This document shows positions 47,025 to 58,899 of a DNA stretch of 64,000 nt, piece after piece. The position numbers were made by a program, and so were the translations under genes. Every line of letters starts with the position of its first letter. Within the stretch, counting starts at the first letter, position 1. Below the pieces are notes generated by a model. It did no database searches and was not told where the DNA came from. It saw nothing but the letters and a program-made list of their open reading frames with translations. Source of the stretch: Thermodesulfomicrobium sp. WS (GTDB lineage Bacteria > Desulfobacterota > Desulfovibrionia > Desulfovibrionales > Desulfomicrobiaceae); assembly GCF_027925145.1 (NCBI RefSeq), contig NZ_AP027130.1, positions 1,984,001-2,048,000 of the forward strand. Reading direction: 5' to 3'.

Positions 47025-49676
47025 ATGGCAATGACCACAGAACAACGTGCAGAAATCATCAAGATCGTGGTGGGGATGTTTGGTGCCGCCCCTGGCGCCA
47101 CCTACCTCAGCGAGCTGAGCGCCTATGCCGGCAAGCCTGCCCAACTGGTGCAGGACCTCACCGCTACCGGCGCCTTCACCTCCCTGTACCCCAGCTTCCT
47201 CACCAACGAGGAGTTCGCCACCAACTTCATCACCAAGCTCCTGGGGAACGCCGTCACCGATGCCGCTGCCAAGGCATGGGCCATCGATTGGATGAAGAAC
47301 GGTCTGGATGCCGGCCTCTCCCGCGGCCAGATGATCTTCGAGGCCATCAAGGCCCTGGACGCCCTGGACAGCACCGATACCACCTGGGGCAAGGCTGCCA
47401 AGCAGTTCGATAACCAAGTGGCAGTGGCCGAATACTACTCCGTGACCCTGGCCTCCCAGGTGACCGATCTCACTAAGCTGCAGAGCGTGGTGGCATCGGT
47501 GACGGACACCACCGATGTCTCCACCCCAGAGAAGATCCAGGAGATCATCGACCAGACGCCTGGAGGGACCACGGGGCAGACCTTCACGCTCACTATTGGT
47601 ACGGACACTTTGACCGGCACGGCTGGCAATGACACCTTCGTCGGCGGCATCACGCTGGCACCGGGCACCGCAACCGAAGTGAACACGCTGAACAACGGCG
47701 ACGTTCTGGATGGCGGTGCTGGCACCGACACTCTGCAGGCAACCTTGGTTGACAATTCCGCACCCACTCTCAAGAACATTGAGAACGTGGATGCTCGTTT
47801 CCTCGTTACTGCCAAAACGTTGAGCCTGGCTTCTGCTACTGGCGTTGAGAAGGTGTCGGTGGTGAACACTGCCGTCGCTGCTTCCACTGTTTCTAACATC
47901 GGTGCTGTGGGTACGTTCGCCGTGACGAACCACACTGGTGCTAACGGTAATACCGTTACTTTCGACAACGGTACGGCTACCAAACTCAATGCCACTTTCA
48001 CCAACGTCGGTGTGGTGTCCGCGACAGCCGCCAAGGAAATCAACGTCAACTTCGACGACAACGTGTTCACCGAGGCGACGATCGCAATCACCAACTCCAA
48101 CGTTAACCTGCAGAGCGCCACCGCAGGCAACGATGACGTCAAGACCATGACGGTTGTTGCAACTGGCACCAACGAGCTGAAGCTGACTTCGGGTGCTGGT
48201 TCGCTGGAAACGCTGACTGTTTCTGGCGAAGGTTCTCTGGATGTTTCTGAAACCGCTACTACCGCGCTCAAGACCCTGACCTCCACGGCCAAGGGTGGTG
48301 TCAAAGTGGACGCAACCGCGGGCGTTTTGGAAACTGCAACCACCGGTGATGGCAAGGACACGATCACCGCAGTGGGTGCCAACGTGAAGAACATCAGCAC
48401 GGGTGCTGGTGATGACACCGTTAGCATCATTACCTCTGCTTTGACTGCTACTGCGGTGGTCAACCTGGGTGCCGGTAACGACAAGCTGACGCTGTCTGCT
48501 GCCCCTACCGCGGGTGCCACCCTCTCTGGTGGTGAAGGTACTGATACCATCGCAATGGCTAAGGCTGCCTACGCGACGGTATCTGGGTATACCGATGCAC
48601 AGCGCGCGCTGATTTCTGGCTTCGAAGTGCTGGAAATCACCGATGCACTGGGTACGGGTGACAGCATCGATGTCAGCAAACTGGCTGGTGTGACTTCCTT
48701 CACCGCAGGCGCTGGTGTTACTTCGGCACAAACCGCTGCGGTTACCGGCGTGACTTCTGGCTCGACGGTAACGCTGGCTGGTGCGATTGCTAACAACGGC
48801 ACGCTCAACGTCACTGTGAAGGACGCCGCTACGGGTACGGCTGATGTTCTGAACGTTGTTCTGAACAAAGCTATCACCGATGATGGCAACGATGCCGCTG
48901 TGACGACCAATGCTGTCACCATCAATCTTGGCGCGACCGGTGTTGAGACGGTGAATCTGGAAGCCAAGGGTGTTAAGGCCACTGCGACGTCGAACGATGT
49001 CAACAACTACACCTTTGCACTGACGGATAACGATCTGAAGGCGCTGAGTGTCTCTGGTGACCAGAAGGTGACTTTCACTGCAGCGGCTGGCATGACCAAG
49101 CTCGAAACGGTGGATGCATCGGCCAACACCGCCGGCGTTACGATCGACACTGCAAATGCCGCGTTGACGCAAACCATCACCCTGACCGGTACTGCCAAGG
49201 CTGATACCTTTGTGCTGGGCAAGGGCGACGTGCTTAACGCAGGCGCAGGCGATGACACCATCACCCTCGGCAACCTCTCCAAGGTCACCGGTGGAGCTGG
49301 CAAGGATGCGTTCAGTGTTGATGGCGTTGTGATCACCAACGGCAACACCTACGGCTCCATCACCGACTTCACCGTCGGTGAGACCATCAAGTTCACCGAT
49401 GCCGGTAACTACGCTGGTTCTGCGACCCTTGGTGCCAAGATCACCTTGGCCGGTACTGCGCTGTTTGCAGACTACCTCCAGGCTGCTGCCGCTGGCACGA
49501 CCGCTGGTGAAATGAAGTGGTTCCAGTTCAGCGGTAACACCTACGTGGTGAACGACGCTTCGGCAACCGCTGCATTCGTTAACGGCACCGACCAAATCGT
49601 TGAACTGGTTGGTCTGCTTGACCTGTCGAAGAGCACTGTCTCCGCTGCTGGTCTGCTGACCTTCGTGGAAGCCTAA
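47025..49676 (+). CDS. RsaA-like S-layer protein with RTX-type repeats
   Basis: An 883-residue, cysteine-free, very Thr/Ala/Val/Gly-rich protein with no Sec signal peptide. Residues 8-110 are a helical DUF4214-like module (IVVGMFGAAPGATYLSEL). Residues 195-850 are beta-rich with scattered calcium-binding RTX-like nonapeptides (GTAGNDTFV, GAGDDTV, GAGNDKL, GAGDDTI). The C-terminal block YLQAAAAGTTAGEMKWFQFS with GNTYVVND closely resembles the end of Caulobacter RsaA, which carries its type I secretion signal. GGAGGG lies upstream of the ATG. Codon use is more T- and A-rich than neighbours, as expected for a very highly expressed or transferred gene. No type I exporter is in the window. Confidence 0.88.
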   Translation: MAMTTEQRAEIIKIVVGMFGAAPGATYLSELSAYAGKPAQLVQDLTATGAFTSLYPSFLTNEEFATNFITKLLGNAVTDAAAKAWAIDWMKNGLDAGLSRGQMIFEAIKALDALDSTDTTWGKAAKQFDNQVAVAEYYSVTLASQVTDLTKLQSVVASVTDTTDVSTPEKIQEIIDQTPGGTTGQTFTLTIGTDTLTGTAGNDTFVGGITLAPGTATEVNTLNNGDVLDGGAGTDTLQATLVDNSAPTLKNIENVDARFLVTAKTLSLASATGVEKVSVVNTAVAASTVSNIGAVGTFAVTNHTGANGNTVTFDNGTATKLNATFTNVGVVSATAAKEINVNFDDNVFTEATIAITNSNVNLQSATAGNDDVKTMTVVATGTNELKLTSGAGSLETLTVSGEGSLDVSETATTALKTLTSTAKGGVKVDATAGVLETATTGDGKDTITAVGANVKNISTGAGDDTVSIITSALTATAVVNLGAGNDKLTLSAAPTAGATLSGGEGTDTIAMAKAAYATVSGYTDAQRALISGFEVLEITDALGTGDSIDVSKLAGVTSFTAGAGVTSAQTAAVTGVTSGSTVTLAGAIANNGTLNVTVKDAATGTADVLNVVLNKAITDDGNDAAVTTNAVTINLGATGVETVNLEAKGVKATATSNDVNNYTFALTDNDLKALSVSGDQKVTFTAAAGMTKLETVDASANTAGVTIDTANAALTQTITLTGTAKADTFVLGKGDVLNAGAGDDTITLGNLSKVTGGAGKDAFSVDGVVITNGNTYGSITDFTVGETIKFTDAGNYAGSATLGAKITLAGTALFADYLQAAAAGTTAGEMKWFQFSGNTYVVNDASATAAFVNGTDQIVELVGLLDLSKSTVSAAGLLTFVEA

Positions 49677-49689
49677 TCTCCCCCGGAGA

Positions 49690-49717
49690 CAAGCACCCGC
49701 CCTCGGGTAGGTGCTTG
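49690..49717 (+). repeat. Inverted repeat downstream of the S-layer gene
   Basis: CAAGCACC and GGTGCTTG form an 8-base-pair stem with a 12-base loop 13 bases past the S-layer stop codon. No T tract follows. It may stabilise the 3' end of an abundant mRNA; the true terminator is just downstream. Confidence 0.5.
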
Positions 49718-49732
49718 AGGTGAAAGCCTTCG

Positions 49733-49768
49733 AACCCTGTCCTTCGCAAGAGGGGCAGGGTTTTTTCC
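49733..49768 (+). terminator. Rho-independent terminator of the S-layer gene
   Basis: AACCCTGTCC pairs with GGGCAGGGTT (one G-T pair) around a short loop and is followed by a run of T. It is a strong intrinsic terminator 57 bases after the stop codon. Confidence 0.88.
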
Positions 49769-49812
49769 ATAAGGGCCTTGCGCGTGGGCAGGGTCTTTAC
49801 GGAAGGGAACTA

Positions 49813-49831
49813 ACAAAGGGACACCCACTTT
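49813..49831 (+). repeat. REP-like element, copy 1
   Basis: ACAAAGGGACACCCACTTT. The AAAG...CTTT ends pair around GG-ACAC-CC with a single bulged A, the imperfect hairpin typical of repeats recognised by IS200-like REP-associated transposases. It is upstream of the transposase gene. Confidence 0.75.
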
Positions 49832-49863
49832 GTCCGTCCTCCTTTCGAGTCCGTCCGGGACAA

Positions 49864-49882
49864 ACAAAGGGACACCCACTTT
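49864..49882 (+). repeat. REP-like element, copy 2
   Basis: An exact second copy of ACAAAGGGACACCCACTTT, 51 bases after copy 1 in the same orientation. The sequence following it (CTTTACGTTCCCC) is shared with the copy at 52011, which marks a common element end. Confidence 0.75.
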
Positions 49883-49984
49883 CCCACTTTCCACTTTACG
49901 TTCCCCCCAGATTTCCTTACAAAGTTGCAAACCTCCTCGGGAACACCTTGTTGGTCGGCGCTCTTTGAGCGGATCGGAGCCCCC

Positions 49985-51067
49985 ATGCCACGCCCCCGCG
50001 CGCACATCGTCTCACTGGAGCACACTGCCTGGTATCACGTGGTCTGCCGCTGCGTGCGCCGCGCCTTTCTCTGTGGCGAAGACCGCCTGACCGGGAAAAA
50101 CTTCGACCACCGCCGCGGCTGGATCGAGGCCCGCATCCGCGAGCTGGCCGCGATCTTCACCATCGACGTGGCCGCCTATGCCATCATGAGCAACCACTAC
50201 CACATCGTGGTGAAAATCGATCGGGATCGGGCCGAGCGCCTCGCGGACGAGGAGGTCCTCGCCCGATGGACACGCCTATTCTCCGGGCCGCTGGTGGTGC
50301 AGCGCTTCCTCGATCCCCGGACCCGGGCCGCCATGCCCGAGGCAGACCGTCACATGGCGCGCCAATGGGCCGCCTCCTACCGGGAGCGCCTCTGGGATCT
50401 TTCGTGGTTCACGCGCGTGCTCAACGAGTCCATCGCCCGCAAGGCCAACCGCGAAGACGGGGTGCGCGGCCGGTTTTGGGAGGGACGCTTCCAAAGCCAG
50501 GCCATCCTCGACGAACAGGCCCTGTTTGCCGTCATGGTGTACGTGGACCTCAACCCCATTCGCGCCGGGATCGCCGAAACACCGGAAGACAGCCGGCACA
50601 CGAGCATCGAGGCGCGGCTGTTCCCGGACCGGGTGGAAGCCCGACTGCGGGAATGCGCCCACACCACGACACCAGCCCACGCCGCCCCAAAGGCCGACGG
50701 CCCCCCCGCAAACCACGCCGCCCCCACAAACGAACGCCGCCTGCCCATGGCCCCGCTCCTCCCCTTCGACGCCACCGGCCACGAGGACTGGGCCCTGCCC
50801 TGCGCCCTGGAGGATTACGTGGAGCTGGTGGAAACCGTGGGCCGGTGTATCCACCCCAAAAAACGCGGCCACATCCCCGAGACCGCCCCGCGGCTCTTGC
50901 AGCGCCTGGGCATGGACACCGAGGCCTTCATCACGCTCAGCACCCGGCTTCTCAAGGAGTTCGGCCACGCCGTGGGCACGCCGGAAAGCCTGCTGGAACT
51001 CGCCGCCCGCCGCCAGGCCCGATACCTGCGCGGCATGACCGCAGCGCGCAAGATGATGGAGGCATGA
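49985..51067 (+). CDS. REP-associated tyrosine transposase (IS200-like Y1 family)
   Basis: A 360-residue single-strand DNA transposase relative. It has the HUH metal-binding motif NHYHIVVKI near residue 81 and WYHVVCR near the N-terminus, followed by GRFWEGRFQSQAI, VYVDLNPIRAGI and the long C-terminal extension typical of the larger family members. The catalytic Tyr is probably in the helix around residue 130-150. It is flanked by REP-like hairpins, direct upstream and inverted downstream, which it would recognise. GGAGCCCC precedes the ATG. Confidence 0.88.
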   Translation: MPRPRAHIVSLEHTAWYHVVCRCVRRAFLCGEDRLTGKNFDHRRGWIEARIRELAAIFTIDVAAYAIMSNHYHIVVKIDRDRAERLADEEVLARWTRLFSGPLVVQRFLDPRTRAAMPEADRHMARQWAASYRERLWDLSWFTRVLNESIARKANREDGVRGRFWEGRFQSQAILDEQALFAVMVYVDLNPIRAGIAETPEDSRHTSIEARLFPDRVEARLRECAHTTTPAHAAPKADGPPANHAAPTNERRLPMAPLLPFDATGHEDWALPCALEDYVELVETVGRCIHPKKRGHIPETAPRLLQRLGMDTEAFITLSTRLLKEFGHAVGTPESLLELAARRQARYLRGMTAARKMMEA

Positions 51068-51081
51068 TCCCGGGAAGCCCG

Positions 51082-51094
51082 CAAAGTGGGTGTC
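51082..51094 (-). repeat. REP-like element, inverted copy 3
   Basis: AAAGTGGGTGTCC, the reverse complement of the 3' part of copies 1 and 2, placed 14 bases after the transposase stop codon. Together with copy 2 it bounds an element of about 1.2 kb. Confidence 0.7.
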
Positions 51095-51104
51095 CAAAAG
51101 AGCG

Positions 51105-51530
51105 TCAGCGCGCTTGCAGCCAGTCGGCGAATTGGCAGACGGTCAGAATCGGCACCGCAAACCGATCCCGTACGGCCAGAATATCGCCGTCGCCGCTGAC
51201 CAGTGCATCGGCCTGGGCTGCGGCCGCAAGCGCCAAAAAGATGATGTCATCCGCATCGCGGATGTCGGGCAAACCTTCAGGGGTGCGCGCGATCTTCACG
51301 GTTTCGACATAGGGCAGGAAGTCCGCAAGGAGCGTTTCCCGCTCGCTGCAAGTCAGCTGGAACTTGGGGTAAGCCAGCACCCGCAAGAGTTCGCTGACCG
51401 TGTCGTGACTGGCCAAGGCGATGAAGCGCTGGGACTGCCACGCGTGGCGCAGCCAGGCAAAGCTGCTGCGCGAGAAGATCAGCGCCGAGATCAGGCAGTT
51501 GGTATCCAAAACAACACGCGGAATGCTCAT
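51105..51530 (-). CDS. PIN-domain toxin (putative VapC-like, COG1569 type)
   Basis: A 141-residue PIN-fold ribonuclease candidate. Acidic residues are in the usual places: VVLDTNCLISAL near the N-terminus, SELLRVL, DADDIIFLALA and SGDGDILAV. Such toxins cleave RNA and are neutralised by the cognate antitoxin. The start overlaps the upstream antitoxin stop by ATGA. The pair sits between two transposase elements. Confidence 0.85.
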   Translation of the reverse strand: MSIPRVVLDTNCLISALIFSRSSFAWLRHAWQSQRFIALASHDTVSELLRVLAYPKFQLTCSERETLLADFLPYVETVKIARTPEGLPDIRDADDIIFLALAAAAQADALVSGDGDILAVRDRFAVPILTVCQFADWLQAR

Positions 51531-51751
51531 GCCCGCGCTCTGGCCCAGGCAATGGCATCGTCGACGTCCTCTGGCGTGATGCCCAGTTCTTCCAGTTTCG
51601 CCCGCACAGCATCGGCCTGCTGCAAGCGAACGGGGGTGAGCACAATCTTGCCGTCTTGAACGGTGACGTCATAGTAGTCCGCCCCGCCAGTGGCCTGGAC
51701 GGCCGCCTTGGGGAGGGTGACCTGGTTCTTGCTCGTGCGCTTGGTCAACAT
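51527..51751 (-). CDS. AbrB/MazE-type antitoxin
   Basis: A 74-residue protein with an N-terminal swapped-hairpin DNA-binding motif (MLTKRTSKNQVTLPKAAVQA) and an acidic C-terminal tail (ELGITPEDVDDAIAWARA) that would bind the toxin. It precedes and overlaps the PIN toxin gene. The 5' flank carries ACTTGAACTTGAGG, a short repeat that could be its operator. The ATG at 51751 matches the family start. Confidence 0.82.
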   Translation of the reverse strand: MLTKRTSKNQVTLPKAAVQATGGADYYDVTVQDGKIVLTPVRLQQADAVRAKLEELGITPEDVDDAIAWARARA

Positions 51752-52010
51752 ACGGATTTCCTCAAGTTCAAGTAATGAAGTAAGAAACCCAATGGTACCT
51801 GCAAGGCTGAGCAAAGTCCACCCGAGTACTGGGACGCCGCATGCGATTTGCCTCGCGTTGGGAAGCACGACAAGACACCGCTTGCGCCGGGGCCGGTCGA
51901 AGAGATCCGCCGGGCGGGCACGGGCAATTTCGCCGTGGACATCACGCGCTGTGCTGGGGCGAGCCACATCGAGTGCCGCATCTGCCCGTGGGGCAAAGAA
52001 CTACAAAGCT
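51752..52010. other. Gene-free stretch between the antitoxin and the second REP element
   Basis: Presumably holds the toxin-antitoxin promoter (on the minus strand, within about 60 bases of the antitoxin start) and then about 170 bases with short open frames. One frame reads FAVDITRCAGASHIECRICP, which looks like a fragment of a degraded gene I cannot name. No intact gene is supported here. Confidence 0.5.
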
Positions 52011-52029
52011 ACAAAGGGACACCCACTTT
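52011..52029 (+). repeat. REP-like element, copy 4 (left end of deleted element)
   Basis: ACAAAGGGACACCCACTTT followed by ACGTTCCCC, as at 49864. It is the left boundary of a 330-base element whose right end is the inverted copy at 52328. Confidence 0.75.
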
Positions 52030-52169
52030 ACGTTCCCCTCGACCGCCACGCCCAGCGCATCCTGACGCTCGCCAAAGGTCGGGGCAGCGAGACCATCCTG
52101 CGCGTTGCCGCTGGGGCGCTCAACGCAGCTTGTGGACGGGCCGCTCCGCCCGACGATCTGCGGAAGCAG

Positions 52170-52312
52170 CCTTCATCACGCTCAGCACCCGGCTTCTCAA
52201 GGAGTTCGGCCACGCCGTGGGCACGCCGGAAAGCGTGCTGGAACTCGCCGCCCGCCGCCAGGCCCGATACCTGCGCGGCATGACCGCAGCGCGCAAGATG
52301 ATGGATGCATGA
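52170..52312 (+). pseudogene. 3' fragment of a second REP-associated transposase gene
   Basis: The last 47 codons are nearly identical to positions 50925-51067 of the intact transposase (FITLSTRLLKEFGHAVGTPE near the start), including the stop codon and the following 30 bases. The whole upstream catalytic region is missing and replaced by unrelated sequence, so this is an internally deleted, non-autonomous derivative. Confidence 0.88.
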
Positions 52313-52327
52313 GCCCGGGAAATCCGC

Positions 52328-52340
52328 AAAGTGGGTGTCC
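52328..52340 (-). repeat. REP-like element, inverted copy 5
   Basis: AAAGTGGGTGTCC, identical in position and context to the inverted copy after the intact transposase (followed by AAAAG in both). It marks the right end of the deleted element. Confidence 0.7.
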
Positions 52341-52435
52341 AAAAGTATGTGCGCGGCGCGGCCCAGGGCAACAGGAGGATCTCCTTGCGGACGCATTGCG
52401 TGGAACCAGAGACTTCGGGGTCCCGCTGAGAGGGT

Positions 52436-52532
52436 GTCGCCTCCACGCGGGGCGTGGATTGAAACGCAAGCCCGATGCCGGCCGGATCCTCTCCTGGGAG
52501 CGTCGCCCCCCAGGCGGGGGCGTGGATTGAAC
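52436..52532. CRISPR. Degenerate two-repeat CRISPR remnant, subtype I-C-like repeat
   Basis: Repeat 1 (52436-52465) and repeat 2 (52502-52532) share GTCGCC, a CG-rich stem and the 3' end GCGTGGATTGAA. They are shortened relatives of the 32-base I-C (Dvulg) repeat. Repeat 1 has lost bases in the stem and repeat 2 lacks one A at the end. The single spacer (52466-52501) is 36 bases, normal for I-C. No cas genes are in the window, so this is an orphan or the decayed end of a former array. Confidence 0.8.
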
Positions 52533-52608
52533 GCGGCCTATCCGCTGCTGGAAAGCGGGCTGTGTTTTGCGGCCCACGGGGGAGGAAGGGGGGATGGTTC
52601 GGGCGAGC

Positions 52609-52639
52609 AAAAAACGCCCCTGGGTGGGGCGTTTTTTTT
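52609..52639 (-). terminator. Terminator of the rRNA operon
   Basis: ACGCCCC / GGGGCGT with a 5-base loop, flanked by A and T runs on both sides. It lies just past 5S rRNA and works on the minus strand; symmetry suggests it is bidirectional and also shields the operon from plus-strand readthrough. Confidence 0.92.
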
Positions 52640-52651
52640 GGGAAAAAAAAA

Positions 52652-52769
52652 CTCCTGGCAGCGACCTACTTTCCCACGGGAAGGCCCGCAGTAGCATCGG
52701 CGCTGGAGGGTTTCACTGCCGAGTTCGGAATGGGTTCGGGTGGGACACCTCCGCTATGACCGCCAGGAG
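52652..52769 (-). rRNA. rrf: 5S ribosomal RNA
   Basis: About 118 bases on the minus strand, beginning CTCCTGGCGGTCATAGCGGA and containing CCGAACTCGG and the closing complementary CTGCCAGGAG. It is the last transcribed gene of the operon. Confidence 0.95.
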
Positions 52770-52804
52770 AAAATATATAAGAATAATAGAGAGAAGAGAG
52801 ATAC

Positions 52805-55729
<2,925 letters not shown>

Positions 55730-55830
55730 GTATCTCTCTTTCCCTCTATTCTTCTGTCAATGAACCACAAGCTTTCCGCTCATGTCCCCTAGCGATACCT
55801 CGCTCGAGGACCCAAGGGCAAACCTTGTTG

Positions 55831-55906
55831 TGGTGGAGGTGAACAGGTTCGAACTGATGACCTCCTGCGTGCAAGGCAGGCGCTCTCCCAGCTGAGCTAC
55901 ACCCCC
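55831..55906 (-). tRNA. tRNA-Ala (UGC)
   Basis: A 76-base cloverleaf on the minus strand, starting GGGGGTGTAGCTCAGCTGGG, anticodon loop CTTGCAC, T-loop GTTCGAAC, with an encoded CCA end. It sits in the 16S-23S spacer. Confidence 0.98.
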
Positions 55907-55909
55907 ACT

Positions 55910-55986
55910 TGGTGGGCCTGGGAAGACTTGAACTTCCGACCTCACGCTTATCAGGCGTGCGCTCTGACCACCTGAGCTACAAGCCC
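55910..55986 (-). tRNA. tRNA-Ile (GAU)
   Basis: A 77-base cloverleaf on the minus strand, starting GGGCTTGTAGCTCAGGTGGT, anticodon GAT in CTGATAA, T-loop GTTCAAGT, encoded CCA. It is 3 bases upstream of tRNA-Ala in the transcript. Confidence 0.98.
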
Positions 55987-56011
55987 CCACCGCAAGGACA
56001 ACAACCCTTGC

Positions 56012-56031
56012 AAGTAAATAGCGAGAAGAAC
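56012..56031 (-). other. 16S processing stem, 3' arm
   Basis: AAGTAAATAGCGAGAAGAAC on the plus strand is nearly a perfect complement of the arm at 57637-57656 upstream of 16S. The two would pair in the precursor to form the RNase III stem that loops out 16S. Confidence 0.8.
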
Positions 56032-56039
56032 TCTTCCGA

Positions 56040-57595
<1,556 letters not shown>

Positions 57596-57636
57596 AACGT
57601 CAAGGCAACCAAGTTGCCGTAGAAACCTTACCTTTG

Positions 57637-57656
57637 GTTCTTCTCGCTATTTATTT
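57637..57656 (-). other. 16S processing stem, 5' arm
   Basis: GTTCTTCTCGCTATTTATTT on the plus strand pairs with the arm at 56012-56031 with one or two mismatches. It lies about 40 bases upstream of mature 16S and directly downstream of the boxA-like sequence in the transcript. Confidence 0.8.
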
Positions 57657-57693
57657 GTCAAAGACCGTTGCCCTTCCGGGCGCGAGGTCGGCG

Positions 57694-57909
57694 CCTCTAC
57701 CGAGCCACCCACCCCCTGTCAAGGAGTTTTTTCCCGGGGCCATCCGGCCCCTCCCGAAGGGACGCACCCCCTACAGGGCACCACCCTCCGCTGTCAAGGA
57801 CTTTTTCGCCCAGGCCCAAAACCCCTTCGCCTTTCTAAAGAACCCCACGGGCAAAACCTGCTCGCTCGCGGGAAGAAAACTCTTAGAGAAAAAACCAAAC
57901 AGCGGTCAA
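57694..57909 (-). promoter_or_regulatory. Tandem sigma-70 promoters of the rRNA operon
   Basis: Three -35/-10 pairs face 16S on the minus strand: TTGACC-N18-TAAGAG (57880-57909), TTGACA-N18-TAGGGG (57768-57797) and TTGACA-N17-TAGAGG (57694-57722). Perfect or near-perfect -35 boxes with GC-rich -10/discriminator regions and about 90-base spacing are what a growth-rate-controlled rrn promoter array should look like. The remaining 57910-58023 gap shows nothing further that I can name. Confidence 0.65.
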
Positions 57910-58023
57910 GAAAAAATTGTGCAAGACCAAAAAGTTCATTTTTCACTGAAAATTCAAAATGTTTTCTCCATTCTCGCCGTTGACCTCCTTTTCCTTCGGC
58001 AACCATCCTCCACCGTCTGCCGC

Positions 58024-58896
58024 TCAAGAGCAGGTGTTCGCAGCATCCGAGCGCAGCTCCCACGCCCCGCCTCCACGCCCATCGATTTCCGCCATCGACC
58101 AGTGACGGGGAGAAAAATGGGCGGGATCCGCCACCGAAACCACCCGAGTCACCCCCTGCGAACGCAGATCCTCGGCCCAGGCAGTCACGGCGGGCCGCAG
58201 TTCCGGCAAAAAACCGGTGATCAGCACTGCTGGCTCGGAGCACACGGCCTGGACGAGCCGCCGCGGACGCTTGCTCGCAAAAAGGGCCGGTACATGGGAC
58301 CAACGCCCAAGAAGGCCTTCCAGGGTGGCCATGGATTGCGGCTGCGCGAGCTCCCGACGAAGCGCGGCCGCCTGACGCACCAAGGCATGACGCGCCGAAG
58401 CAGACCGCAGGGATTCTGCCCGCCGCACCAGCCAGCACGAGAGCACCCCCTGCGGGTGGACAAGCACAAGGTCCACGCGGGGGGCACCTTCCGCAAGCAG
58501 GATATCCACCGCCCCCACACACGGCTCCCGCAGGGCAAGAAAATCCACCAACCCTGCCTGGGGATGAGCAACGCGCATCACCCGACGGCGGAAGGCCACA
58601 AAACGTCGCGCGACGTCATCTACCTGGCGGATAATCCCCGGGAAATTCGCAGCCGCAGGCTCCAACACCACCCGAAACCCCGGCGGCGAAAGGCACAGAT
58701 ATTCCTCGGCGGTACGCACCAAAAGCCCCTGGGGAAGCGCATCCACCCACAAGGCGGCATTACCGGCCCACCGCACCACCAAGGTGTGGTCGTTCCATGC
58801 AAGCACGGTCTGCGGATCTCGCGCCACCTGCGACCACCAGCTGGTCCCGTCCTGCGCAAGGAGGGCCAACCGAGCACACACCTGACGCCATGGCAT
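58024..58896 (-). CDS. Conserved-looking protein of unknown function, FlgO partner
   Basis: A 290-residue protein without signal peptide or membrane segments. It has Arg-rich helices and a central block VDLVLVHPQGVLSCWLVRRA reminiscent of the beta-beta core of PD-(D/E)XK folds, but no clear catalytic set. The ATG lies 3 bases after the flgO-like stop, so it is almost certainly cotranscribed and possibly coupled. Its codon use and GC match the genome. I do not recognise the family; a role linked to the flagellum or envelope is inferred only from the neighbour. Confidence 0.65.
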   Translation of the reverse strand: MPWRQVCARLALLAQDGTSWWSQVARDPQTVLAWNDHTLVVRWAGNAALWVDALPQGLLVRTAEEYLCLSPPGFRVVLEPAAANFPGIIRQVDDVARRFVAFRRRVMRVAHPQAGLVDFLALREPCVGAVDILLAEGAPRVDLVLVHPQGVLSCWLVRRAESLRSASARHALVRQAAALRRELAQPQSMATLEGLLGRWSHVPALFASKRPRRLVQAVCSEPAVLITGFLPELRPAVTAWAEDLRSQGVTRVVSVADPAHFSPRHWSMAEIDGRGGGAWELRSDAANTCS

Positions 58897-58899
58897 GGG

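Noticed and set aside
46776-49595. Long minus-strand open frame opposite the S-layer gene
   Set aside because: It mirrors the repetitive S-layer codons; no ribosome site, and the plus-strand protein has clear RsaA-like features.
49813-52340. Composite transposon with IS ends
   Set aside because: The repeats are short bulged hairpins of the REP type, no target-site duplication is visible, and the second element has no functional transposase.
52390-52415. A third CRISPR repeat upstream of the two found (GCGTGGAACCAGAGAC)
   Set aside because: Only the last bases resemble the repeat, and the distance to the next repeat (about 22 bases) is too short for a normal spacer.
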